Below are positions 1 to 11,800 of a stretch of DNA of 64,000 nt, in pieces. The notes below the pieces were generated by a model. It was not told the origin of the DNA. It was given only the letters and a program-made list of their open reading frames with translations, and searched no databases. The translations under genes were made by a program, and so were the position numbers. The DNA is from Malus domestica (taxonomy: Eukaryota; Streptophyta; Magnoliopsida; Rosales; Rosaceae), in the NCBI RefSeq assembly GCF_042453785.1, contig NC_091665.1:18567501-18631500 (forward strand), read 5' to 3'. The number at the start of each line of letters is the position of its first letter. Position 1 is the stretch's first letter.

Positions 1-1829
1 TACATTATAGAACGAGTTTCAATCATTAATGATATGTTATACTTGAAAGGAAGGAAATCGTGAATCGAGAAAGTTATGAATTCGAAAGAGACTAAGTGTG
101 AATGATATCACTTGCTCTTCCTTAATCAATCTAATTCCATGTTTTTCAAGAATTGAGTTAACCTTTTTATGTGAGGGCCACATATTTTGACCTGTAGGGA
201 AAAAAATCAGACACTAGAATAATTACAATAACTACGTATTCATTAACACATGAGAATTCATGAATCGGAAATACTTCCACACTCATTTCAAGTATCACGA
301 GACAGTAAAGGAAAATGACTTGCAACCTACAACTCTGATGATAAAACATTCCATATCTACATGCATGGCAAGAGCTCTAATTTAGGCCGCTAGTAGAGCC
401 ATTGATGACTCACAAATATGAAGCTTTCTTTTCTCATTTCTAAATAATTGTGGTAAAACTACTACTACCAGAATGTGAGCCTTCAACCAAAGCCACTCAA
501 TCTAGTTATTTTCTGACTAATATGATACTTTCATTCCCTATGCTAAATATTAGTATTATTGTTGCATGTAAAAGTCTAACTACGAGAATGTGAGGATCCA
601 ACTCAAAACCTATTGACAACAAGTAGAGAGGCCTAAGATCGCTTAAGCATTTATGTAAGGCTTATCCAAAAGTGTTTTTAAATAACTAAAAAAACTTTTA
701 AATTACCAAAAATGCTTTCGACAAGTTTGTTAGAGAAAAAGAAAAATTAAAATTGTTCATATGTTAAAAAAAAACACTTGAAGTGCTTTCTAGTAGAAAC
801 AGGTGCTATGTGCTTCTTTAGGAAGCACTAGCAAATGAGCCCGCGCAATGCCACGGGTTTTAAACTATGCTAAATGTGTGGAATATATTAAAATTTATTT
901 ACATCCTTATGTTCAATAAGGAACAAAATATGGGCGGGCTTCTTTGAGGACATTAGTTGGATGCATGTCTTCAGATAGGCCCATTTTCTGACGGATGCTC
1001 TCACTGAGTGTTGATTTCTCGGTAAATGATTTCCATGTTTGGGATAGAACTATTTTGATGGCTGCTCGTCCAATCTTTCTATTTGATTGTACTCAAACGG
1101 GTTGTCCTATGGGCTTTTCTCTTTAATATATTGTTTCCTTTCCTATCAATATATATATATAGGCGTCGCATAATACATTACATAGCAAACTTTGAGGATT
1201 ACGTTGTTCATATAGATATAACCTCCATATCAAAATCTATATACATCTATGTTCAATACGGAATATAGAGCTCCTGATCCACAACACGAATCTGTTCGTC
1301 CCTTAATACCAAAACACCACCAATCAAATAATCAATTTCGTGAAAAAAAATTCTGGAGCCATAACAAAAAAATAAAAATACAAACACGAAAGTAAAGGAG
1401 CAAAGAACAAACCTGAGCAAACTGTAAATCATGACTCAAAATTTCCAAAATCAGTGTAAATGAAGTGGGCGAGTTTAATCTGCACCAGAAAATTCCACCA
1501 TCTTTAACAAACAATTATTTCAAGAAAACAAAGCAATTACCATTAAAAAAGTACGTATAGCGGGCGAGTTCATTATTCGAATTGCATAAGCATTTTTATT
1601 TTTTAATTATAAACCCAACAATTTCAAACTTTCATATAAATATGCAATTATTAAAAACAATTAAAAAGTAAAGACTGTCTATTATACCTGTCAACTTCCA
1701 TTTTATTGTTCTAATATTCCCCAAGACTATTGATATTCCACTGCTGAAAACCCAACTCAAATAAGTAGTGTAGGCTGTAACTAGTCCTCTAATTACAAAA
1801 ATACAAGCCACCGAATACTACAGTCTAAT
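1..1829. other. AT-rich gene-free flank
   Basis: No coding exon is supported here; the open frames are short and low complexity. A stretch at about 585-665 (GAATGTGAGGATCCAACTC and following) recurs in similar form at about 63510-63585, so it is a dispersed repeat. A second motif, GTGCTTCTTTAGGAAGCAC near 812-830, has a relative at 21727-21746 and is probably the end of another repeat family. Confidence 0.6.
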
Positions 1830-2439
1830 TGTAAAACCTCTCCCCAAATTCATTGTGAATTTTACATTCCCCCTAAAGGTTTACACTTTTTTACAATTTG
1901 GTCCCCTTAGCCTTTAACCAATCCGGACCCTCCCTTTTAGATTCTCCTTCTCTCTCCGTTTGCCACATGGCACCACCCTAACTCATCACTATCTCTCTCT
2001 CTCTTTCTATCTTTCCCCGATCTTTCTCTCGGATCTCTCACTCTTTCAACCCTCAACTCTCACTCTCCCTTACTCTCCCTCTCACTCCTTTTTCCCGATC
2101 CACACCCACACACACCCAAGGGATACCCTGGCAATGGTGTAGCACCATCACCACCCTCGAGGACCTCCATTCCCTCTTGGTGGAACTCGGCGAAGCTCAG
2201 AAGCCCAGGAAAAACCCCCGGTGCACCCGCAACCTTTCGAGCAAGATTTGGCCACCTCCGGCCATCCCACAGTGAATCGAAGGTGAGAAAACTCCTCCTC
2301 TCGTCTCTAGCTTCCTTTTGGTACCCTTTGTGTTGCCTAGGGTGGAGTGTCGCCATCGACCGGAGTTGGGAAAGCTCCGACATTCGTTTCCCATCGAGAC
2401 TAGACTATTGAGCTGGCTAGTCCCAACCCAGTCAAACCA

Positions 2440-2659
2440 GGACTTGGATTGTCTGCCCTCTAATTGTGGTGCCCTACCCGTGCCCTCCTGTTTTTGTGGT
2501 CACGGTTAAACCACGTCAACATTTTATATTACTATTTCTTTTTGTTTTATTATTTTTATAAAAAAATAATATAAAATATTGACGTGGCTTAACCGTGACC
2601 ACACAAAACAGGAGGGCACGGGGAGGGCACCGAAATGGGAGGGCAGACAATCCAAGTCC
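2440..2659. mobile_element. Mutator-type MITE, copy A
   Basis: The element starts GGACTTGGAT and ends ATCCAAGTCC, with terminal inverted repeats of roughly 80 bp on each arm. It is flanked by a perfect 9-bp duplication GTCAAACCA (2431-2439 and 2660-2668). Nine-bp duplications and long inverted repeats point to MULE mobilisation. It has no coding capacity and is inserted in the solo LTR. A second copy lies at 61139-61345. Confidence 0.85.
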
Positions 2660-2929
2660 GTCAAACCAAGGCCCTTTGGGTCTTGTATAGGACTAGGGCC
2701 TTAGGCCCGTTAGTTGTTAAACCCAACAACCCAACCTGTTTAGTTTTAATTTTAGGAGAAATTAGATTCTCATCCTTCTTTTTACTACTTCATTGATTAA
2801 AATCCTATTCATTTTCAATTTGTGATCAAGGTCCTTGGTATTAATAAATCATTCATTATTTCAATAATAAAATATTTTTTTATTTCTAAATATATTAAAA
2901 ATGTTATATTTATGACTAAATTTTTATCA

Positions 2930-3420
2930 TATATTTTTAGTTTTAATTTGTACCCATTTTTAATTTGGACCAATTTTTTTTTCAATTTTAATTTGTACCC
3001 ATATATTAATTTCTTTTTGTGCCCATATTTTTTTAAAGTTTATTTGTATTTGTACCCATATTTTTTTTATTTGTACTTTTTATTTTGCTAAATGCACCCA
3101 TACTAATTATATGTACCCATTCATGTAAAACTTTTTAATCTTAAAATGTACTCATTCTTAAATATACCAATTTGTTATATGTAAAGTGTACCATTTTTTT
3201 TCTAATCCATTTTTAAACTTATATGGGTACATTCTTTTTTCTTTGATTTTAAAATGTACCCATGTCAAGTTTAATAAAAAAAATTTACTAATGTTATTAA
3301 GCCTGATATCTTTTTTTTTTTTTTTTTTTTTTTTTTTGTGATTTTGAAGAATGTACCCATGTTTTGATACAATAAATTTTTTGGTTAATTTTGATGAATG
3401 TACCAATGTTTATACACACA
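2930..3420. repeat. Degenerate GTACCCA(T) low-complexity array
   Basis: The motif TGTACCCAT or TTTGTACCCATATTTT recurs many times at irregular spacing in a T-rich background, and includes a pure T run at about 3311-3337. The open frames across it are repetitive and not genes. It lies inside the long LTR and may be an expansion within that element. Confidence 0.6.
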
Positions 3421-5078
3421 CACACAATTGTATATTTATATTTTAATATTTTTAATCCCACAAATTATGGTTTTTTATTTAAAATCTCATTTATATAAAC
3501 AACTAAAATTTCTAATTTTTAATTTTAGAAAAATAGTAACGTACATAGAAATAAATTATCACATTAATTTCAGGGACCTCGATCAAAAATTAAAAACTAA
3601 CAAGGTTTCAACAAGGTTCCAAAATCTCCCTTAATTTTATTTATTTATTTTAAAAGCCCAAAAGCCTTTGGGGTGGGCATTCAAGCCCAAGCCCTTATTT
3701 GTGCAGCCCAGGGCCTTCGGCCCGTTCATCCTAAACCCTAAACCCTTCGGGCCTTAAGCCCAAAACCCTAAACCCAGTTAACCCCAAGGCCCAAACCCTT
3801 TAGGCCCAACCCAGTTTAACTCGAGTTGACCTGACTGTTAACTTTGACTGACCTGGACACGTTGACTTTGACGAGATCAATGCTGACCGTTGATCGTTGA
3901 CTTTGACTGGTCAACGTTGACCGTTGACTATTGACTTTTAGTTGACTTTTTAGGTTTCATCTGGAATCCCTCCTAGGCTAATTTCGACGTCCTGGACCTG
4001 TTTTTGAAGTCCATTTTCCCAAATTAAATCGTTTGAGTATAGTTTTATTAATTGTACCCTTTATGTGCTTAGGTGCAATTACTAGCGGCGATTTCGTTAT
4101 TCCTATTTCGTATGGCTCATCTACAACAGAGTATATGCGAGTAGACTCCTTCTAAAATGTATGTTTTAATAGTAGAACTGAATACATGAAAAGCATGATT
4201 TAATGATTACGTTTTATGAGATATTATGCTTACTTAGAATATTTTGGAATATCATATTATCTATCGAACCCATGTTCTTTGTAGGATATCTGATGGATGA
4301 TGATATACTATTTAGAACATGTTTGTATACACTTCTTTATAGTATAGATGATGGATGACTTTATACTATGAAGATATTTTTGAGATATATGAGCCTATGT
4401 TTGGAAAGAATATATTCAATGTTTTTGTGCGTATCTAGTGGTCACTGTTCTACCTGTTTGGCAATGATATTTATATTAGCTTTGGTCAGGCGTAGGTTGG
4501 GCCTGTTTGGCAAATGAAGGAAGTGTTCTAAATGGCCTGTTTGGCAAATGAAGGATTCTGATTGAATTGATATTGATACCACTAGTTAGCACACTATATA
4601 CGAGATATGTTTTGCAAAGGTTTTATGGCATGCTAGGGTTTTCGGAAAACCTATTACATATTTTGCTATTGAGTTTTCATTAAACTTTGGAGGTTAGTAT
4701 GTTGATAACTGTTTCAGTATTATATATATATCAACTTGGTCCACTCATGTTTGTTTTGCGCCCCCTCAAGACTTAGAATCGAGGCGTACAATCCCGGCAT
4801 CAAGGCATTTCCACATCGGCTTCTTCAAGTCCTCTCGGTGTAGGACCCACTCATTTGTTCATTCAACCTTTTTATTAATTCTTTTATTGTTCTAGATTAG
4901 ATGTGTGCTCTAAACACGTTCCTCATTTGCATATTAATTATATTTAAATTTCACTTATCTTATTCATATTTTAGTTCTCCTGTTTTCAATAAATGGCTTT
5001 CGTCACCCTCGGGTGTCAGCCAACACGTGCCTATCCTGGTATTCGGGAAATATCGGGATCAGGGCGTGTCACTAATAG

Positions 5079-5226
5079 TATTCATCTTCACTTGTAAGTG
5101 AAAGGTCTTAGTAGGTTTGATTCTCACCAAATGCGAATTTGAACCACATTATTGATAGCTCATTGTCCAGCTAAGCACACTCTCCCCCCCTTAATATAGA
5201 TAATATCATTTGTTCAAATAAAATAA
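5079..5226 (+). mobile_element. SINE-like repeat (tRNA-derived tail portion)
   Basis: Directly after the solo LTR is a stretch with GGTTTGATTCTC at 5113-5124, resembling a pol III B box. It continues through GCGAATTTGAACCACATTATTG to a GATAATATCATTTGTTC end. The wording resembles a common rosaceous SINE/LINE-tail family (from memory). The A-box end is not clear, so the copy is probably 5' truncated. Confidence 0.45.
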
Positions 5227-5801
5227 AATTACAAAAATACACACTTTTGTTTATATAGAATTTTTCTTCATCAACCTTATCCAAATATTTAGATAAAAAA
5301 TGAACAACTAATGTATTTGTTATTTTTATATTTTTGACATAAGTAAAGAGATTGATGAAGTCCAACAAAAAACACATGCATGATGATGAATCTATCAAAA
5401 AATTAATGGGAGTTTTAATGAAAGAGATTGGGCCAACTTTTTCTTAACAAAAAACCATCCACCATTTTTATTTAATGAAAAGGACTTAAGATTTAATGAA
5501 AATGACAAAAGTAATATATAATAGGCCCAAAAAAATTAAATTCCATGGGCTGAAATAAAGCCCAACATGCAACATCAAATCTTTCTTCCAGTTTTACCCT
5601 TAACAGAGGTTAACCCAAATTTGTTAACCCAACTTCACATTATTTAAAAAATTGCCATCGAGCAGGAAAAAAAGTCAAATTAAACAAAAAAATTTCAATA
5701 TTTTTTTCTTGCAACAAGCCGTTGCAACCCCACACCCCAACCCCAAAATTAAAGTTCATATCCTGACATGATTAATTTAAGAACCATCCCCATTTTCATT
5801 T
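5227..5801. other. AT-rich gene-free stretch
   Basis: No coding exon is seen. The minus-strand frame at 5171-5398 is AT-rich and has no recognisable motif. Around 5409 and 5460 are short fragments resembling the MITE at 5802-5954. Confidence 0.5.
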
Positions 5802-5954
5802 GGAGTTTTAACGAAAAGCCCGGGGTACTATTCACTTTAACGAAAAACCACATTTTTTCACTAAAAAGTCAATAATAGTACTATTCACTTTACCCTTTAT
5901 TGTGTCATTATCGTTATAACTCAAAGTTTTCAAGATATTTTCATTAGTTTTCCT
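5802..5954 (+). mobile_element. Short MITE, GTTTTAACGAAAA family, copy 1
   Basis: The unit begins GGAGTTTTAACGAAAAGCCC, contains ACTATTCACTTTAACGAAAA and ACTATTCACTTTACCCTTTA, and ends AAAGTTTTCAAG...TCATTAGTTTTCCT. Similar units occur at 29867-30020 (plus) and 50716-50866 (inverted), with fragments near 14165-14215 and 14650-14690. The ends are imperfect inverted repeats. The family is very common in apple-like genomes (from memory). No clear target duplication was found. Confidence 0.65.
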
Positions 5955-6159
5955 TTTTCATTTTTCCTCTATGGCGTTCCCCATCCCCACTTCTACTTTT
6001 CTTCTGAACAATTCCCACAAACTAAAAATATTACTTTTCAAATTCAATTTAATAAACAAGAAACTTACATTTCCATTCCATACATATATACCAGAAAGAA
6101 CAAAGCTCTTCCCAAACAGAAAAATAATCTACATGTTAAAAAAAAATTAGGTAACTCAA

Positions 6160-6320
6160 GTAAGTAGTGGATTGTCTTGGTAGTTAAAGCTATATTGTCA
6201 ACTTATGACGTTGCAGGTTTAAACTTTTTATCCCCTTAGAATAAATTAGTATAGGAGATTGCTTGTACTAAAAAGAATAAGTAATTAGTACAAAATATTG
6301 CTTGTACTAAAACAAAAATT
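6160..6320 (+). mobile_element. Possible SINE
   Basis: GTCTTGGTAGTTAAAGC (about 6174-6190) followed some 35 bp later by GTTGCAGGTTTAAAC resembles a degenerate tRNA-like A box and B box. An A-rich tail with repeated TTGCTTGTACTAAAA follows. This is pattern recognition only; ends and duplication are not defined. Confidence 0.3.
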
Positions 6321-6539
6321 ACACATTAAATTAAAATTACATAACAATACCCATCAATTATCTTTTATATCAGCAAGATTATAGCTTTACAAGTCGCCTT
6401 GTAATGTCCCAGCAACAACCTGAAAACAAATCAACAAAAAATGCATTGGTATCATACTAGAAATGTGATACTTTACGATTCCACAAGTAATAAAAAAAAA
6501 TCAAATAGCTCAAATATTTCCACAAGTAAACAAAATTAG

Positions 6540-7600
6540 CAATTATAAACAAATGAAAAGTCTCCAAAATCTAAAATCTTCGAACTGAACACTACCACTA
6601 TATTTAGAAGTGAACACTGACTATTTCTAGAACTGAGTACTAACACTACCACTATTTCTAGAACTAAACACTGACTATTTTTAGAATGAACCCTAAGTAT
6701 TTCTAGAATTGAACATTGATTATTTCTACAACTGAGCACTGATTATTTCTAAAACTGAACACTGACTATTTTACTGTAGTTTTAGAAATAGTGTTTATTT
6801 GTTACCTTTCAAAAATAGTGTGAGTTATTTTGGTTCAGTTTTTAGAAATAGTGTGCAATTTTGTTGTAGTTCCAAAAATAATGTGGGTTATTAGGGTTCA
6901 ATTTCAGAAATAGTGTTGGTTATTTTGTTGCAGTTTTAAAAATAATGTTTATTTTGTTTCATTCCATAAATAGTGTGAGTTATTTTTGTTCAGTTTCAGG
7001 AATATTGTCAGTTATTTTGCTGTAGTTCCAGAAATAGTTTGAGTTATTTTGCTGTAGTTTCAGAAATAGTATGTATTTTGTTATTAGCACTCCAAAAATT
7101 TCATTATGCACTCTTCAAAAGTCTATTTTTCTTTCTAATATATAAAGTTTGGAGTGCTAATACAATTCTCTTTTTAAAATATTGGATCTCACACTATTTC
7201 TTAAATTGACTATTTATGAAACTGATAATGGGTATTAAACTATTTATGAAACTGAAAACGATACTATTTATAAAACTGAACACAGGTACTAGTTCTGAAA
7301 TCGAACTCAGATACTATTTATGAAATTGATGGATATTATTTATGAAACTGAACACGAGTACTATTTATGAAACTGACGGGTACTATTTATGAAACTGAAT
7401 ACGGTACTATTTATGAAACTAAAACACGGGTACTATTTATGAAACTAAAACACGGGTATTATTTCTAAAACTGAACACGTGTACTATTTCTAAAACTGAA
7501 CACTAACTATTTCTAGAATTGTACATTGATTATTTCTATAACTGAACACGAGTACTACTGTACTATCGCTATTTCTTAAACTAAACATTAACTATTTTTG
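6540..7600. repeat. Orientation-switching minisatellite arrays
   Basis: Three blocks of related short units are seen. Block A (about 6583-6770) repeats variants of CTATTTCTAGAACTGAACACTGA. Block B (about 6775-7085) carries the reverse sense, variants of CAGTTTTAGAAATAGTGTGAGTTATTTT. Block C (about 7190-7600) returns to the first sense with CTATTTATGAAACTGAACACGGGTA. Units are roughly 22-40 bp and irregular. The open frames across it merely translate the repeat. A transcript could fold into a long imperfect hairpin. Confidence 0.75.
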
Positions 7601-8257
7601 TTATGAACGAAATAAAAACACAATTCCAAGGCATCTCCAGATACAACACATAGATTTTCATTTACAAATCTATTATTTTCATTCACGAACTCACAGCACA
7701 ACACCCCAAATGCAGACATATAATGGCCAGCTATTATCAGAGGTTTATAAACTACATCACAAAACAAATCCTCGAGAAAACGAGATATTACAAACAAACA
7801 AACAAAAATTAAACGAACCAAACTCTCATTTTTATTTTAGCATTATAATGGCTTATTTTCCAAATCAACACAACCTTGCCTTAACCTGCCTTCCATTCCC
7901 ATCAATGCTTCCCCGTACCCAGAAGTAACAAAAGAATGCTCACCAATACTTGTAACGTAACATAGTAGCTCAGCGATGACAAAAGGGTAGCTTTCCCTCA
8001 AGTACTTAAGTCCATCAATTTCCCCATTATTCCTCTATGAAATGAATCAAATATCTTAACCATGACAGATATTTAATATTTTTCTCTCTAATTTCTTACC
8101 AAACACAACACCACACTTAACATTCAATAGAACCCGCAACCCACATCTGCCCTTTGATATATTTTCTTCCACATGAACTCTCCAACAAAAATAATAACTA
8201 GCCAATTCAATGAAGAAATTAAACTACATTAAGAAAATACACAAAAACAAACACCCT
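7600..8257. other. Gene-free stretch downstream of the L9 pseudogene
   Basis: No supported exon is present. The AT-rich sequence includes a possible old 3' flank of the ribosomal protein pseudogene. The short frames at 7588-7928 have no recognisable domain. Confidence 0.5.
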
Positions 8258-8794
8258 TCATTCCACTGTAACCATGGTTCCCCTCTTGGTCACATAGATA
8301 CCATCAAGAAACTTCCTGATATCCAAGATGGCATTTCTGGTTGATCAGGGCACAAGACCGAGAAACAAGCTCAATATCATTTCCATCCAAGATGGGCTCA
8401 TCCTTGACCTTTTTCAGATTGGGTGATAGAAACACCATCGAGCATATCTACCTCTATCACCTTCTTTTCACCCAAAAAATTAGTGATGGAGGCATTGATG
8501 GAAAAATAAGCATACACAAAACGCATCTTATAGCGATACCCCTTGGTGATGTAGGTGATGAGATTTCCGATACGGGAGAGAGTGGTGTGGATTGTGGGGA
8601 TGGTTTTGCCAGAGCCGAACTAGGCGACTTTCAGCTTTCGTTTTTCAGTCTTTTTGTTGGTAACGAGCTGAAAGTCCAAGTCGAGTTCTTGAAGTTGTGG
8701 ATGAACTTCCTATGAGGACCTCGATGATCTTGGCATGGACCTTGATCTTGACACCGTCGGGGATGTCCATGGTCTCAAAGGCGAGGATGGTCAT
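8258..8794 (-). pseudogene. Processed pseudogene of 60S ribosomal protein L9 (uL6)
   Basis: Reading the minus strand from an ATG at 8794 gives MTILAFETMDIPDGVKIKV, the N-terminus of eukaryotic L9, which normally sits in the large ribosomal subunit. Further matches include [51 protein letters not shown] and [10 protein letters not shown], ending at a TGA at 8258. The copy covers nearly the full protein without introns, as expected for retrocopies. It carries frameshifts (for example near 8700-8725) and an in-frame TAG near 8625. A CT-rich leader-like tract precedes the start, and the copia element at 8825-13940 is inserted there. It is not expected to make a ribosomal protein. Confidence 0.85.
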
Positions 8795-8824
8795 TATCTC
8801 TGTTGCTCTGGTTGTTTCTCTCTC

Positions 8825-11800
8825 TAATAAAGTTTGTGTGTTTAGATGTTTTGGTTGATAGTTTGGATCAGTTTCTTAGAGTTAAAATAGCAGAGAATGG
8901 AGAGGACTTGGAGAAGTGATTGACGGTTTCAAGGCTGTGCAAGGAGCAGCATCAATAATTTCATTAAGTAGGTGAAAGTTTGTAGGGTATAGTGCATTGC
9001 CATAACCCATACTTGTTTAAAGAGTGATTGACAAGAGGCTTAACAACCATTTCAGCCTTACTACTCCATATTTAATCTTAGCCCTTCATTTGGTTTTAAG
9101 TGATCTAACCTGGAGTGTACACTTGTCACTCACACACTCACACATACATTTCAACTAAAAAACTAGCCGTTAGGGCTAAAACCCTTCATTTCTTCTTTCT
9201 TCTTCGATGCAGACAACAACCATCATCAAGAGCTCCTTGCTGCCTTCGATCCTTCAACTTCAGAAGTTGTTTAGCTTCCAACACTCCCCTTTAAACTGCT
9301 TCTAGGAGTCATTCCGAGCAATCCCTTCAGGTAATTGAATCTCTCATTCGATAATGCTTTTGTGAAGATATCTACGATCTAATCTTTTGTGCTGCAACAG
9401 ATTAGCTTGATTGTGTTGTCCTGCAATGCCTTTCTGATGAAATGATATCTTCTTTTGATGTGCTTTATTCTCTGATGAAATACTAGGTTTTTGGTCATGG
9501 CAATTGCAGAGGTGTTGTCACACAGAAGCGGTGTGGCTTCAATCTGTAATTCACCAAAGTCTTTGAGTATAAACCTTAGCCAAATAGCTTGAGTCGTTGC
9601 TTCTGATGCACTTATGTACTCTGTTTCGGCCGTGAACAGCGCAACATTTTGTTGCTTCACAGAGGCCCATGAAAAACCTCCTGAACCAAAAGTGAAAGCA
9701 TAGCATGATGTGCTTTTGTTATCATCTTTATTGCCACCCCAGTCACTATCACAAAATCCAATTAGGATAATGGACTTCCCCATTTCATGCTTGATGCCAT
9801 AATCAAGTGTTCCTTGCACATATCTTAGAACTCTCTTTGTTGTCCCCATGTGTAACTTGCTAGGATTCCACATAAACCTATAGAGTAGGCTTGCTGAGAA
9901 CATTAGATCCAGCCTTGTTGCAATTAGGTACAATAGACTGCCAACAATGCTTTTGTAGAGACTAGCATCCGTAGGTTCACTTCCATCATCCTTCTTAAGC
10001 TTCTCATTTTCAATTAGAGGTGTAGAGACCGGTTTGCAACCCTTCAAACCAAACCTTTCAAGCAAGGTTTCAACATACTTCATTTGATGAATGAAGATGT
10101 TGTTTGCCTCTTGAATTACCCCAATGCCAAGAAAATGATGTAAGAAGCCTAGGTTAGTCATTTCATACCTCTTCATCATTTCTTCTTTGAACTCTTAAAT
10201 CAGTGCAGCATCATTTCCAATGTAGACAACATCATCTGCATAGATTGAGACAATGAGTGTCTTGTTGTTGCTTTCTGTCTTGGTGTAGAGTGTAGCTTCA
10301 CTCGGACTTTTATGAAATCCTTTCTCAGTGAAATAAGAATCAATCTCACTGTACCAAGCCCTTGGAGCTTGTTTTAGGCCATAGAGAGCCTTCCTTAGCT
10401 TGTACACCTTCTCTGGAAACTCTTGACTTGTGAACCCTTGAGGTTGTTCCACAAACACATCCTCCTCTATCACTCTATTTAGAAATGCAGATTTGACATC
10501 CAATTGATGCAACTTCCAACCCTTCTTGGCTGCTAGGGTTATCAATGTCCTTATGGTCTGGTGCAAAGGTTTCATTGAAGTCTACACCAGGCTTCTATGA
10601 GTAGCTTTTAGCTACCAATCTTGCATTGTTCTTCTGCATAGAACCATCTAGGTTTAGCTTCACCTTGTACACTTATTTCACTCCAATCACACGCTTATCA
10701 CTTGGTCGATTTACAAATTCCCGAGTGTCATTCTTCTCTATGATTTCAAGCTCTTCCTTCATTGCTTTCTTCCAAGCTTTGTCTTTCTCAGCTTCTTCAT
10801 ATGTTTCTGGTTTCACTACACAGTAATTACATGTAGCATATATCTCATCCAAGCTTCTCAACCTCACTGGAGTTGAACTTGGAGTTGTAATTTATGATTG
10901 ACTAAGTTGTGGACTCATGTTTGCTTGCTGTGGAGTCCCTTGTGTGTGACCATTCTCTGTGGTTTCTTCTTGAATTGAGGTCTCCATAGGCTCCTTTGTT
11001 TGCCCATTCTTGAGGTCAAGTTATAGAGAGACATTGTCTTTCTCTTCTACACTTGTTTCCCAATTCCATGTTGAGTCTTCGTCAAAGATAACATCAATTG
11101 GCAGGATTATCTTCTGAGTTGATAGATTGTAAACTTTGTACCCTTTCTCACTAGTACCATAACCCTTGTTGCTTGAATTCTCCAACTTGTGTCTTAGTTG
11201 TTGAGGAATGTGAGTGTAGCACACTGAGCCAAACACTTTCAGATGCTTCACAAAAGGCTTCCTTCCATTGAACACTTTAAATGAAGTCTTCTTGTCCAAT
11301 GCTTTAGTGGGGCATCGATTTAGTAGGTACACTGAAGTGTTCACAGCTTCACCCCAAAATGTATAGGGCATGTTTTTCTCATGCATCATAGACTTAGCCA
11401 TTTCGACTAAAGTCCTATTTTTCCTTTCTGCAATGCCATTATGTTATGGTGAATATGCCACTGTGAATTGCTTCTCCAATCCCACATCTTCACAGATTGC
11501 ATTGAACTGAGGTTCTCCTCCCCTATCACTTCTTAGTCTTTTGATTTGGTATCCATTTTGCAATTCCACCATTGCCTTGAACTTCTTGAATATTGTGAAT
11601 ACCTCAGACTTGAACCTCATGAAATACACCCAACACATCCATGAGTAGTCATCAATGAAGGTTAGGAAATACCTGTTTCCATTGATTGTTGTTGTTTGCA
11701 TTTGTCCACACACATCCATGTGAATCAATTCGAGTGGTTTTGTTGCCTTCCAAGCCTTTCCAGCTCCAAATAGATCTCTGTGATGCTTTCCAAACACACA

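Larger units (their letters stand above)
1830..5071. mobile_element. Giant solo LTR, probably Ty3/gypsy
   Basis: The unit begins TGTAAAACCTC at 1830 and ends GGGCGTGTCA at 5071. It is flanked by an identical 5-bp duplication, CTAAT (1825-1829 and 5072-5076). No gag-pol lies inside, so it is read as a solo LTR of about 3.2 kb, roughly 3.0 kb without the nested MITE at 2440-2659. Contents are a CT-rich leader-like tract (1940-2110), a GC-richer block (2110-2440), a GTACCCA-rich low-complexity zone (2930-3420), GTTGACTTTGAC-type repeats (3830-3950), two GGCCTGTTTGGCAAATGAAGGA copies (4500-4555) and a GC-rich end. The ending is like gypsy LTRs of rosaceous genomes (family knowledge); the superfamily is inferred because no coding region remains. 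Confidence 0.7.

Noticed and set aside
2060..2509. Overlapping frames of 63-107 codons
   Set aside because: They lie within the solo LTR and run into the MITE; there is no domain or consistent reading.
3731..3775. Interstitial telomere repeat (CCTAAACCCTAAACCC)
   Set aside because: Only about two adjacent units and one separate copy, inside a CCC-rich part of the solo LTR; too short to be a telomere relic.
8341..8715. Plus-strand open frame of 124 codons
   Set aside because: It is the antisense of the L9 pseudogene, whose minus strand gives clear protein similarity.
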